A stretch of DNA of 64,000 nt, taken from Actinacidiphila paucisporea. GTDB lineage: Bacteria; Actinomycetota; Actinomycetes; Streptomycetales; Streptomycetaceae. The stretch is taken from contig NZ_FRBI01000002.1 in the NCBI RefSeq assembly GCF_900142575.1, forward strand, positions 62,001-126,000, written 5' to 3'. Each line of letters begins with the position of its first letter. Positions within the stretch are counted from its first letter, which is position 1. Shown piece after piece: positions 45,749 through 53,888 of this stretch. The notes beneath the pieces are model-generated. The model saw only the letters and a list, made by a program, of their open reading frames with translations, was not told the DNA's origin and did not search any database. The translations under genes and the position numbers were made by a program.

Positions 45749-47065
45749 CTACTTGATGTTGTCCCGCTCCATCTCCTCGCCCAGTTCCGCCGGTTCGCGG
45801 CCCGGAGTTCTCAGGTTGAAGCGCAGGATGACGAAGCGGAAGAGCAGGTAGTAGAGGACCGCGAAGCCCGCGCCGATCACCAGGATCAGATACGGCTTGG
45901 TGGCCAGGTTCCAGTTGATGACGTAGTCGATCAGGCCGGCCGAGAAGCTGAAGCCGTCCTTGATGCCCAGGCCCCAGCACAGCGCCATCGACACGCCGGT
46001 CAGCAGCGCGTGGATCGCGTACAGCCCGGGTGCGATGAAGAGGAGCGAGTACTCGATCGGCTCGGTGATGCCGGTGGCGAACGAGGTCAGCGCCACCGAC
46101 AGCATCAGGCCCCCGACCTCCTTGCGGCGGTCCGGTCTTGCGGTGTGCGTCATGGCCAGCGCGGCGGCCGGCAGCGCGAACATCATGATCGGGAAGAAGC
46201 CGGTCTGGAACTGCCCGGCCGAAGGGTCGCCGGCCAGGAAGCGCGGGATGTCGCCGTGCACGACCGTGCCGTCCGGCTTGGTGAAGTCGCCGAACTGGAA
46301 CCACACGAAGGTGTTCAGGAACTGGTGCAGGCCCACCGTGAGCAGCGCCCGGTTGGCCACGCCGAAGATGCCGGCGCCCCACGAGCCCAGGTCGACCAGC
46401 TTCTTGCTGAAGCTGGTCAGGCCGTCGCCGATCGGCGGCCAGATCCACAGGCAGATGACCGCGAAGACGATCGCGACCCCGGCCATGATGATCGGCACCA
46501 GGCGGCGGCCGTTGAAGAAGCCGAGCCAGTCGGGGAGCTTGGTGCGGTGGAAGCGCTGCCACAGGTACGCGGTGAGCAGGCCCATCACGATGCCGCCGAA
46601 GACGCCCGGGGTCTGGAACTCCGCGAGCGTGGTGGTGCCGTCCTTGAGGGTGCAGGCGCCGGCCAGCTGGCCGAGCTGGGTGAAGGTGGCGCCCTGCGGG
46701 CAGTCCTTGGGGAAGCGGGTGAGGACGCCGAAGAAGACCAGGTAGCCGGCGACCGCGGCGAGCGCGGTGGAGCCGTCGGACTTCTTCGCCATGCCGATGG
46801 CCACGCCGACGCAGAACAGCAGCGGCAGCCCGAAGTTGCCGTCGAGCAGCGCGCCGCCCGCGCCCACGAAGACCTTGGACAGCCGGTCCCAGCCCAGGCC
46901 CTGGCTGCCGAAGACGTCGGGCTGGCCGAGCCGGGTGATGATGCCGGCCGCCGGCAGCACGGCGATCGGCAGCTGGAGGCTGCGTCCCATCTTCTGCAGG
47001 CCCTGGAAGAACCTGCTGCCCCAGCTGCGGCGGGAGGCCCCGGCGGTGGCGTCCGCGGCGCTCAC
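45749..47065 (-). CDS. nagE1: PTS GlcNAc-type EIIC component NagE1
   Basis: A 438-residue paralogue of the neighbouring nagE2 (shared RSLQLPIAVLPAAGI, WQRFHRTKLPDWLGFFNGRR, HGDIPRFLAGD, GITEPIEYSLLF), with an added loop containing KDCPQGATFTQLGQLAGACT. I choose GTG 47065 because the upstream ATG 47158 would place the dre site at 47098 inside the coding region and add a Pro/His-rich stretch unlike the family. It shares the EIIB encoded divergently by nagF. Confidence 0.92.
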   Translation of the reverse strand: MSAADATAGASRRSWGSRFFQGLQKMGRSLQLPIAVLPAAGIITRLGQPDVFGSQGLGWDRLSKVFVGAGGALLDGNFGLPLLFCVGVAIGMAKKSDGSTALAAVAGYLVFFGVLTRFPKDCPQGATFTQLGQLAGACTLKDGTTTLAEFQTPGVFGGIVMGLLTAYLWQRFHRTKLPDWLGFFNGRRLVPIIMAGVAIVFAVICLWIWPPIGDGLTSFSKKLVDLGSWGAGIFGVANRALLTVGLHQFLNTFVWFQFGDFTKPDGTVVHGDIPRFLAGDPSAGQFQTGFFPIMMFALPAAALAMTHTARPDRRKEVGGLMLSVALTSFATGITEPIEYSLLFIAPGLYAIHALLTGVSMALCWGLGIKDGFSFSAGLIDYVINWNLATKPYLILVIGAGFAVLYYLLFRFVILRFNLRTPGREPAELGEEMERDNIK

Positions 47066-47097
47066 CCGGGACCGCCGCGGCGGGGGTGGTCGCGTAC

Positions 47098-47113
47098 AGT
47101 GGTGTAGACCACT
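47098..47113. promoter_or_regulatory. DasR-type (dre) site between nagE1 and nagF
   Basis: AGTGGTGTAGACCACT is a near-perfect dre palindrome, 33 nt upstream of nagE1 and 136 nt upstream of nagF. A second palindrome, CGGGCGGT-CA-ACCGCCCG, follows at 47159-47176. Confidence 0.9.
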
Positions 47114-47248
47114 TGGGGGTGCGGGAGACCGGCGTCCATGATCGACATGGTGGTCCACCGGGCGGTCAACCGCCCGTGAAGTTGGGCCAACCGTGCGTTA
47201 CCGTGACATAACGGACCCGCGGTGGGTCAGAGACACAGGGAGACTCAG

Positions 47249-47482
47249 ATGGCCACCAAGGCAGAGAAGATCGTCGCCGGGCTCGGCGGACTCGACAACA
47301 TCGAAGAGGTCGAGGGCTGCATCACCCGGCTCCGCACCGAGGTCCGCGACCCCTCCCTCGTCGACGAGGCCGCGCTCAAGGCCGCGGGCGCCCACGGCGT
47401 CGTCAAGATGGGCACGGCGATCCAGGTCGTCATCGGCACCGACGCCGACCCGATCGCCTCCGACATCGAGGACATGATGTAG
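47249..47482 (+). CDS. nagF: PTS EIIB component for GlcNAc
   Basis: A 77-residue glucose-type EIIB: KIVAGLGGLDNIEEVEGCIT holds the phosphorylated Cys (VEGCITRLR), then GVVKMGTAIQVVIGTDAD. It receives phosphate from EIIA and passes it to sugar carried by NagE1 or NagE2. ATG 47249 follows CAGGGAGA. No EIIA is in the window. Confidence 0.94.
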   Translation: MATKAEKIVAGLGGLDNIEEVEGCITRLRTEVRDPSLVDEAALKAAGAHGVVKMGTAIQVVIGTDADPIASDIEDMM

Positions 47483-47600
47483 CCCTCGGGCTCCCACACC
47501 CCGCCCCGCGCCCTCCCCGGGCCCGGGGCGGCCCCATGCCGGGGCGCACCGGGCACCAGGGGCGGAACCGGCCCCGCGTTCACCCGGATAGGCTCGGGGG

Positions 47601-48335
47601 ATGTCACGTTTCGACGGCCGCAGGCCGGATCAGCTCCGCACCGTCAGCATCGAGCGCAGCTGGAGCAAGCACGCGGAAGGCTCGGTCCTCGTGTCGTTCG
47701 GCGACACCCGCGTCCTGTGCAGCGCCAGCGCCACCCAGGGCGTCCCCAGATGGCGCAAGGGCAGCGGCGAAGGCTGGGTCACCGCCGAGTACGCGATGCT
47801 GCCGCGCGCCACCAACACCCGCGGCGACCGCGAGTCCGTCCGCGGCAGGATCGGCGGCCGCACCCACGAGATCTCCCGCCTCATCGGCCGCTCCCTGCGC
47901 GCCGTCATCGACTACAAGGCCCTCGGCGAGAACACCGTCGTCCTGGACTGCGACGTCCTGCAGGCCGACGGCGGCACCCGCACCGCCGCGATCACCGGCG
48001 CCTACGTCGCCCTCGCCGACGCCGTCACCTGGATGCAGAACAACCACTTCATCAAGGCCAAGTCCCGCCCCCTGACCGGCACGGTCGCCGCCGTCAGCGT
48101 CGGCATCGTCGGCGGCGTACCGCTGCTCGACCTCGCCTACGAGGAAGACGTCAAAGCCGAGACCGACATGAACGTCGTCTGCACCGGCGACGGCCGCTTC
48201 GTCGAGGTCCAGGGCACTGCCGAGGGCCAGCCCTTCGACCGCGCCGAACTCGACGCCCTGCTCGCGCTGGCCGTCGGCGGCTGCGCCGAGCTGACCGCGG
48301 CCCAGCTGGCGGCACTGGCGGCCACCCAGGGCTGA
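47601..48335 (+). CDS. rph: Ribonuclease PH
   Basis: A 244-residue phosphorolytic 3'-5' exoribonuclease that trims tRNA 3' ends. Signatures: [59 protein letters not shown] core ([11 protein letters not shown]) and [20 protein letters not shown]. It is followed by rdgB, a widely conserved pair. Confidence 0.96.
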   Translation: MSRFDGRRPDQLRTVSIERSWSKHAEGSVLVSFGDTRVLCSASATQGVPRWRKGSGEGWVTAEYAMLPRATNTRGDRESVRGRIGGRTHEISRLIGRSLRAVIDYKALGENTVVLDCDVLQADGGTRTAAITGAYVALADAVTWMQNNHFIKAKSRPLTGTVAAVSVGIVGGVPLLDLAYEEDVKAETDMNVVCTGDGRFVEVQGTAEGQPFDRAELDALLALAVGGCAELTAAQLAALAATQG

Positions 48336-48349
48336 CCGGGCCGCCGGCG

Positions 48350-48390
48350 GGCCGTTGCGGGCGAAGCCACCGCCGCCACCCGCAACGGCC
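48350..48390 (+). terminator. Hairpin between rph and rdgB
   Basis: GGCCGTTGCGGG and CCCGCAACGGCC form a 12-bp stem with a 17-nt loop in the 84-bp gap. It may attenuate read-through into rdgB. Confidence 0.55.
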
Positions 48391-48419
48391 GGCCCGGCAG
48401 GCCGGGAATAATCTCCCCC

Positions 48420-49025
48420 ATGACCCGCCGCCTCGTACTCGCCACCCGCAATGCCCACAAGGTCGTCGAACTCCGGGCGATCCTCGCCGGCGCCGGACTC
48501 GACGTCGACCTCGTGGGGGCCGACGCCTACCCGGACATCCCCGACGTCAAGGAGACCGGCGTCACCTTCGCCGAGAACGCCCTGCTCAAGGCGCGCGCCC
48601 TCGCCGAGGCCACCGGGCTGCCCGCCGTCGCCGACGACTCGGGCCTGTGCGTCGACGTCCTCGGCGGCGCCCCCGGCATCTTCTCCGCCCGCTGGGCGGG
48701 ACGCCACGGCGACGACGCCGCCAACCTCGCCCTGCTCCTCGCGCAACTCGGCGACATCGACACCCCCCACCGCGCCGCCCACTTCGCCTGCGCCGCCGCC
48801 CTGGCCCTCCCCGACGGCACCACCCGCGTCGCCGAGGCACGCCTGACCGGCACCCTCCGCCACACCCCCGCCGGCACCGGCGGCTTCGGCTACGACCCGA
48901 TCCTCCAGCCCGACGGCGACACCCGCACCTGCGCCGAACTGACCCCCGCGGAGAAGAACGCCATCAGCCACCGCGGCAAGGCCTTCCGCGCCCTGGCCCC
49001 GACGGTGGCCGAACTCCTGGGCTGA
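48420..49025 (+). CDS. rdgB: RdgB/HAM1 non-canonical purine NTP pyrophosphatase
   Basis: A 201-residue house-cleaning enzyme hydrolysing dITP/XTP. Motifs: LVLATRNAHKVVELRAIL, ETGVTFAENALLKARA, AVADDSGLCVDVLGGAPG, SARWAG, GTGGFGYDPI and KNAISHRGKAFRAL, all of which line the active site. Standard length. Confidence 0.96.
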   Translation: MTRRLVLATRNAHKVVELRAILAGAGLDVDLVGADAYPDIPDVKETGVTFAENALLKARALAEATGLPAVADDSGLCVDVLGGAPGIFSARWAGRHGDDAANLALLLAQLGDIDTPHRAAHFACAAALALPDGTTRVAEARLTGTLRHTPAGTGGFGYDPILQPDGDTRTCAELTPAEKNAISHRGKAFRALAPTVAELLG

Positions 49026-49033
49026 GCACGCAG

Positions 49034-49066
49034 CGGGGCGCGGCACTCGATGAGTGTCGCGCCCCG
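49034..49066. terminator. Bidirectional terminator between rdgB and the tRNA
   Basis: CGGGGCGCGGCACTC and GAGTGTCGCGCCCCG form a 15-bp stem (one G-U) with a GAT loop. It begins 9 nt past rdgB and lies 5 nt past the 3' end of the minus-strand tRNA. Confidence 0.85.
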
Positions 49067-49070
49067 GCGG

Positions 49071-49145
49071 TGGGCCCGGTGGGACTCGAACCCACGACAC
49101 ACCGGACCTAAACCGGCGCCCTCTTGCCAGCTGGGGTACGGGCCC
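49071..49145 (-). tRNA. tRNA with Leu (UAG) anticodon but short class I variable loop
   Basis: A 75-nt cloverleaf on the minus strand: acceptor GGGCCCG/CGGGCCC, D arm CCC/GGG, anticodon arm GCCGG-TTTAGGT-CCGGT with positions 34-36 UAG (codon CUA, Leu), a 5-nt variable loop GTGTC, T arm GTGGG-TTCGAGT-CCCAC, and discriminator A. Normal bacterial tRNA-Leu has a long variable arm; this does not. CCA is not encoded. Its 5' end is 25 nt downstream of an HNH gene on the same strand. Confidence 0.82.
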
Positions 49146-49170
49146 GCCGCGGCTACTCTACTGGGTCGTC

Positions 49171-49665
49171 CTACGTGGCCGGCCGACGCGATCTGACGGA
49201 GAACGTACGGGTCTGGCTGTGGCATGACGGGCACAGGTAGCGCAGGTTCGCCCGGCGGTTGTCCAGCCGGTCCCCGTTGACGTGGTCGATCTCCAGTACC
49301 AGTCGTCTGCCCTGCCAGCGGTCGCCGGTGCCGCACTCGGCGCAGCGGTGCGGCATGCCCGACTCGTCGAGCGCACGCCGCAGCAGCACCGTCTTCGTAC
49401 GGTTCGCCCCTGGTTCGCACGGCTGGAGGATCTGCTCGGCGGACTTCCGTTGCGGCGACACCTTGCCGCGGGTGTGGCCCTGGCCGGTGAAGTGGTCGGT
49501 AGGGATCCCGTGGGCCGACAGACTGCGCCGCAGCCGCGCGCGAGCCGCCCCGGTGCCGCGGATGCCGAGATGCCGCAGCGCCCCGGCAAGGCTCACCGCC
49601 GACGCGACCGCCGCCTCGCACGCCTCCCGTGGGATGTGCTCGGGCCCACGCCTCGCCCCGGTCAC
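49171..49665 (-). CDS. HNH endonuclease, downstream member of tandem pair
   Basis: A 164-residue HNH nuclease. The C-terminus holds CAECG, then LVLEIDHVNGDRLDNRRANL and LCPSCH: catalytic His in the DH pair, Asn, and two C-x2-C zinc knuckles. The N-terminus has one 45-residue helical module ending GIPTDHF that is also found twice in the upstream protein. GTG 49665 overlaps the upstream TGA by 4 nt (GTGA), so it is translationally coupled. The tRNA starts 25 nt beyond its stop. Substrate unknown. Confidence 0.85.
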   Translation of the reverse strand: MTGARRGPEHIPREACEAAVASAVSLAGALRHLGIRGTGAARARLRRSLSAHGIPTDHFTGQGHTRGKVSPQRKSAEQILQPCEPGANRTKTVLLRRALDESGMPHRCAECGTGDRWQGRRLVLEIDHVNGDRLDNRRANLRYLCPSCHSQTRTFSVRSRRPAT

Positions 49666-50285
49666 CTGGACGGCCTCTTGCGTCCGCGGTAAGTGTCCGT
49701 GACGGCGTGGCAGTTGGGGCACAGGAGCCGCAGGTTCCGCGGGCGGTTGTCCCACCACTCGCCACTGACGTGGTCGACTTCGAGCACGATCGGCCGACCG
49801 TTCCACTCCGGTCCGATGCCGCACATGGCGCACTCCTCGGCCACTCCGGCGGCGAGCAGGGCACGCCGGAGCCGTCGGCCGGGAACTCTTCCCCGCTCGG
49901 GCGCGCGCATGTGCAGCGGGTCGGATCGGCCGCCGCCCGGTGACCGCCCTGCCGACCGGCTGAAATGACCGGTGTCGATACCCAGCGCGGCTATCCGCCG
50001 GCTGATGTGGGTGTGATTGCCGCCCACCTGGCTGATGCCCAGATGCCGTACGACGTCCTTGATGCTCGACGAGGCGGCGACGGCCGCCCGCAGGCGGCTC
50101 TCGGTGTGCCGCACCCGGCCGGTGGCGAAGTGCGAGACATCGATCCCCGCCTCGGTCAACTTCCGGCGCAGATAGCGTCTGCTGCCAGGCGTCGGGCTGC
50201 CTCCGCAGTGCCTGACCGCATCGTCCAGGTGGCACGTCACCCGGGCGGCCTCCTCCAGCAACTCGCGCGTGTACCTGACGGCCAC
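49662..50285 (-). CDS. HNH endonuclease, upstream member of tandem pair
   Basis: A 207-residue HNH nuclease paralogous to the next gene. Two helical modules (ending GIDVSHF near residue 53 and GIDTGHF near 107; each with an AVRHCGG or VVRHLGI helix) precede the HNH domain: CAMCG, LEVDHVSGEWWDNRPRNLRL, CPNCH. The modules probably bind nucleic acid. The pair arose by tandem duplication. Their fixed order with the tRNA suggests one transcript from a promoter near 50300. Confidence 0.85.
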   Translation of the reverse strand: MAVRYTRELLEEAARVTCHLDDAVRHCGGSPTPGSRRYLRRKLTEAGIDVSHFATGRVRHTESRLRAAVAASSSIKDVVRHLGISQVGGNHTHISRRIAALGIDTGHFSRSAGRSPGGGRSDPLHMRAPERGRVPGRRLRRALLAAGVAEECAMCGIGPEWNGRPIVLEVDHVSGEWWDNRPRNLRLLCPNCHAVTDTYRGRKRPSR

Positions 50286-50360
50286 GTTCCCTCCGTTCCT
50301 CGGGCACCTGTTCGCGCCCCGTACGGAGTAACGAAGCTCGGCCCGCCCGGTTACGGGCCG

Positions 50361-50828
50361 TCACACGCCCAGGTCGCGGATCAGCTTCGCCACGTGGCCC
50401 GTCGCGCGGACGTTGTAGAAGGCGTGGGCGACCTTGCCCTCCTCGTCGACGATGACCGTGGAGCGGATGACGCCCGTCATCTTCTTGCCGTAGTTCATCT
50501 TCTCGCCGTAGGCGGCGTAGGCGGTGAGGGCGGCGCGGTCGGGGTCGGACAGCAGGGTGACGCGGAGGGATTCCTTCGTGCGGAACTTGGCGAGCTTGTC
50601 GGGGAGGTCGGGGGAGATGCCGAGGACGTCGTAGCCGGCGGTGGCCAGCTGGTCGAGGTTGTCGGTGAAGTCGCAGGCCTCCTTGGTACAGCCGGGGGTC
50701 ATGGCGGCGGGGTAGAAGTAGACGATGACCTTGCGGCCGCGGTGGTCGGCGAGGGAGACGTCCTTGCCGTCCGCGTCCTTGAGGGTGAAGTCGGGGGCGG
50801 GGTCGCCGGGTGACAGGCGCTCGGCCAT
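50361..50828 (-). CDS. bcp: Thioredoxin-dependent thiol peroxidase (BCP/PrxQ)
   Basis: A 155-residue peroxiredoxin reducing peroxides. The peroxidatic Cys is in YPAAMTPGCTKEACDF, with a second Cys five residues later as expected for the PrxQ atypical two-Cys type. PDFTLKDADGKDVSL marks the thioredoxin fold start. GAGGAG precedes ATG 50828. Confidence 0.94.
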   Translation of the reverse strand: MAERLSPGDPAPDFTLKDADGKDVSLADHRGRKVIVYFYPAAMTPGCTKEACDFTDNLDQLATAGYDVLGISPDLPDKLAKFRTKESLRVTLLSDPDRAALTAYAAYGEKMNYGKKMTGVIRSTVIVDEEGKVAHAFYNVRATGHVAKLIRDLGV

Positions 50829-50928
50829 GGGAAGCTCCTCAGTCAAACGGGGGTGCCGACGAGGCGTGGGCCGCGTCGTACTGACAGACTGTCCGAACGC
50901 TACTTAATCAGGCGATGGAGGCGACGCG

Positions 50929-51255
50929 GTGTCGGACGACGTCAGGACGCCCGCTCAGATCGAGGCGGAGATCACCCGCAGGCGGCAGGACCTCGCGGTG
51001 GTGCTGGACGAGCTAGCGGTGCGGGTGCACCCGGTGACGATCGCGCGGGACGCGAAGGCCAAGGCCGTCTCCGCGGTGGACCGTACGGTGGGGCAGGCTT
51101 ACGTCGCCGTGAACCGTGCGGTCGGCCGGGCGAAAGCGCCGTTCGTCCGCAACGACGGCGCCCCGCGGCCCGAGCGCATCGTGCCGGCCGCGCTGGCGGT
51201 CGTCGGGATCGCCGCCGCGGTGGCCGGTCTCTCGGTGCGGCGGCGCCGCCGGTAA
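50929..51255 (+). CDS. DUF3618 domain-containing protein
   Basis: A 108-residue actinobacterial protein: the DUF3618 N-terminal helix (TPAQIEAEITRRRQDLAVVL, ELAVRVHP), then a hydrophobic segment (VPAALAVVGIAAAVAGLSV) and a terminal Arg-rich tail. It is probably a tail-anchored membrane protein; function unknown. GTG 50929 follows GGAGG. The GroES-like gene starts 11 nt later. Confidence 0.88.
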   Translation: MSDDVRTPAQIEAEITRRRQDLAVVLDELAVRVHPVTIARDAKAKAVSAVDRTVGQAYVAVNRAVGRAKAPFVRNDGAPRPERIVPAALAVVGIAAAVAGLSVRRRRR

Positions 51256-51265
51256 CGTCGTGCGC

Positions 51266-51607
51266 GTGAGGTCGAACAGTGAGCACGACAAGCTGCCCAT
51301 CCGGATGCTCCACGACCGCGTGCTGGTGCGGCACGAGGCGGGTGAGGGCGAGCGGCGCAGCGGCGGCGGGATCCTGATCCCGGCGACCGCCGCCGTGGGG
51401 CGGCGGCTGGCGTGGGCCGAGGTCGTCGCGGTGGGGCAGAACGTGCGGACCGTGGAGGTCGGCGACCGGGTGCTGTACGACCCGGAGGACCGGGCCGAGG
51501 TCGAGGTGCGGGGAGTGGGGTACGTCCTGATGCGGGAGCGCGACCTGCACGCGGTCGCCGCCGAGCGCCTCCAGGGCTCCGACGACTCCACCGGCCTGTA
51601 TCTGTGA
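51266..51607 (+). CDS. GroES-like (Cpn10) co-chaperone homologue
   Basis: A 113-residue Cpn10-fold protein: LPIRMLHDRVLVRHEAGEGE, RRSGGGILIPATA, AEVVAVGQNVRTVEVGDRVL and MRERDLHAV. It has no adjacent groEL, and the mobile loop region (GERRSGGGILI) lacks the usual hydrophobic I-V-L tripeptide start, so it may be a specialised co-chaperone. Start uncertain between GTG 51266 and GTG 51260. Confidence 0.85.
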   Translation: MRSNSEHDKLPIRMLHDRVLVRHEAGEGERRSGGGILIPATAAVGRRLAWAEVVAVGQNVRTVEVGDRVLYDPEDRAEVEVRGVGYVLMRERDLHAVAAERLQGSDDSTGLYL

Positions 51608-51638
51608 GGTCCACGGCTGCCGGTGCGTGTGACAGGCC

Positions 51639-53888
51639 CTAACCGCTCTGCCTGGTCGGGCGGGTCCCGCCGGCGATGCCGCCGACCGGGTTCAGCGTCG
51701 GCGGCGCGGTGGTCGGGTCGGGCGGCGGCTGGGATGTCGGGCCCGTCGTGTGCGTCGGTTCCGTCGTGCCGGCCGGCGGGGTGCTCGGCGACGAGCTGGC
51801 CGGAGGTTCGCTGCTCGGCGGGGGCTCGCTGGTCGTCGGCTGCGACGTCGTCGGCTGGTCGGTGGCCGGCGGGTCGGATTCCTGGGGATCCGGCGGCAGC
51901 TCCTTCGTCACCTGCAGGTCGAAGTCCTTGACGGGGACGTCGCGCAGCGCGGCCGCGGTGTAGGACGCCCAGACCTTGCCGGGTGCCCCGCCGCCGTTGA
52001 TCCGTGCCTGGTCCAGGGCGTGGTAGAGCGGTTCCTGCTTGCCGGTGTCCGGGTTCATGCCGAGGACGGCGACCACGGTGGCCAGCTTCGGGGTGTAGCC
52101 GGCGAACCAGGCGGCTATGTCGTTCTCCGCGGTGCCGGTCTTGGCCGCGGACGGCCAGCCGGAGTCCTGGGCGGCGGTGGCGGTGCCGTGCGGGCTCTCC
52201 ACGACGCTGCGCAGCACGGAGGTGACGGTGTCGGCGGCCTCCCGGGGCACGGTCTGCCGGGCCTCCCGCTTGGGCAGCGTCAGGTCGTTGCCGTCCTTGG
52301 TGACCTTGAGCACCAGGGTGTACGGGACCTGCCGGCCGTGGTCGGCGAGGGTGGCGTAGACCTGGGCCATGTCCAGCGGGCTGGCGCCGAAGGAGCCGAG
52401 GGCCATCGCGGGGGTGGTGGGGATCTTGACGTCGTCGGGCATGCCGAGTTCACCGGCGGTGTCGATGACCTTCTGGGTGCCGACGTCCTGCGCCATCTGG
52501 GCGTAGACGGCGTTGACGGACTGGTCCATGGCCCGGGTGACGTTTATCCGGCCGTAGCTCTTCTTGTCCTCGTTCTCCGGCGCGTAGCCGACGGGGCCGT
52601 CGGGGCCGACCACGGGGCGCTTGTTCTCGCCGTCGTAGACCGTGGTGGGGGTGATGGGGTCGCCGTCCTGGGTCTTGGAGCCGTGCTGGAGGGCGGCGGT
52701 CAGCACCACCGGCTTGAAGGTGGAGCCGGGGGGATAGGTCGCGTTGGTGGCACTGCTGACGTACTGCTTGGTGTAGTCGATGCCGCCGTAGAGCGCGACG
52801 ACGTCGCCGGTCGCCGGGTCGATGGAGGCGCCGCCGGCCCGCACGTACTTGTCGGCGGCGGTGTGGCCGAGCCGGTCGTAGATGTTCTTCTGCGCGGCGG
52901 TGACGAAGGCGTCCTCCTTCGGCTTCTGGATGCTGGTGACGATGCGGTATCCGCCGAGCCGCAGCGAGTCGGAGTCCACGATGTGGTGCTCGTCCAGGTA
53001 CTGGTTGACGGCTTCGACGATGTAGCCGCGCTGGCCGGCCTTGCTGGCGGTGGGCTTGGGCTTGCCGATGGCCGGGAAGTGCGTGGCACCGCGCTGGGAG
53101 GCGGTGAGCCAGTGTTCCTTGACCATCCCGTCGAGGACGTAGTTCCAGCGGGCCTTGGCGGCGGGCGCGCTTTCCGGGTGCGCGGCCAGGTCGAACTCGC
53201 TGGGCGCGTTGAGCAGGGTGGCCAGATAGGCGCCCTGCGCCGTGGTCAGCTCCGACGCGTTCTCGTCGAAATAGGCCTGCGAGGCGGCCTGGATGCCGTA
53301 CGCGTTCCGCCCGTAGTAGCTGGTGTTGAGATAGCCCTCGAGAATCTGGTCCTTGGACACGTTGCGATCGAGTTTGATCGCGATGAAGAATTCCTTGACC
53401 TTGCGTGACGCGGTCTGGTTCTGGTTCAGGTAGTAGTTCTTCACATATTGCTGCGTGATGGTCGAACCGGACTGCCTGCCCTTGCCGGTCGCCGTGTTGT
53501 AGGCGGCGCGCAGCATCGCCTTCGGGCTGACGGCGGACTCGTGGTAGAAATTGCGGTCCTCCGCGGAGAGCACCGCGTGCTGCGCGGTCGCGGCGACCTC
53601 GGCGAGCGATACGTTCTGCCGGTTGACCGCGCCGTCGCGGGCCAGCTCGGTCTTGCCGTCGGCGTAGTAGTAGACGTTGCTCTGCGCGACGGCCGCCGCG
53701 TTGGCGTCGGGGATGGACACCAGGGCGTAGCCGACGAAGAAGCCGCCGAGCAGCAGTGCCACCACGCCGAGCACCGTGCCGGTCATGAACCGCCAGGTCG
53801 GCAGCAGCCGCCGCCACCCGGACCTGCGGGGACGCCCGCCGCCCGCTGCCGACCCGCCGCCGGCCGCCCCGTACTGCGCGTTGCTCAT
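51639..53888 (-). CDS. Class A penicillin-binding protein
   Basis: A 749-residue bifunctional peptidoglycan synthase. One TM helix (36-58), glycosyltransferase GT51 with catalytic Glu-110 (SAEDRNFYHE) and GSTITQQYVKNYYL, then the transpeptidase with Ser-389 (PPGSTFKP), SVN at 457-459 and KTG at 583-585. The C-terminus is a Thr/Pro/Ser-rich extracellular tail of about 90 residues typical of actinomycete PBPs. GAGGAG lies upstream of ATG 53888. Confidence 0.95.
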   Translation of the reverse strand: MSNAQYGAAGGGSAAGGGRPRRSGWRRLLPTWRFMTGTVLGVVALLLGGFFVGYALVSIPDANAAAVAQSNVYYYADGKTELARDGAVNRQNVSLAEVAATAQHAVLSAEDRNFYHESAVSPKAMLRAAYNTATGKGRQSGSTITQQYVKNYYLNQNQTASRKVKEFFIAIKLDRNVSKDQILEGYLNTSYYGRNAYGIQAASQAYFDENASELTTAQGAYLATLLNAPSEFDLAAHPESAPAAKARWNYVLDGMVKEHWLTASQRGATHFPAIGKPKPTASKAGQRGYIVEAVNQYLDEHHIVDSDSLRLGGYRIVTSIQKPKEDAFVTAAQKNIYDRLGHTAADKYVRAGGASIDPATGDVVALYGGIDYTKQYVSSATNATYPPGSTFKPVVLTAALQHGSKTQDGDPITPTTVYDGENKRPVVGPDGPVGYAPENEDKKSYGRINVTRAMDQSVNAVYAQMAQDVGTQKVIDTAGELGMPDDVKIPTTPAMALGSFGASPLDMAQVYATLADHGRQVPYTLVLKVTKDGNDLTLPKREARQTVPREAADTVTSVLRSVVESPHGTATAAQDSGWPSAAKTGTAENDIAAWFAGYTPKLATVVAVLGMNPDTGKQEPLYHALDQARINGGGAPGKVWASYTAAALRDVPVKDFDLQVTKELPPDPQESDPPATDQPTTSQPTTSEPPPSSEPPASSSPSTPPAGTTEPTHTTGPTSQPPPDPTTAPPTLNPVGGIAGGTRPTRQSG

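Noticed and set aside
47116..47158. ATG 47158 as the start of nagE1.
   Set aside because: It would place the DasR operator inside the gene and add a Pro/His-rich leader absent from the family.
51622..51641. GACAGGCCCTA next to the PBP stop codon, resembling the end of the CTAG hairpin element.
   Set aside because: Only about 10 bases match and no partner inverted repeat is present, so it is not called as a copy.
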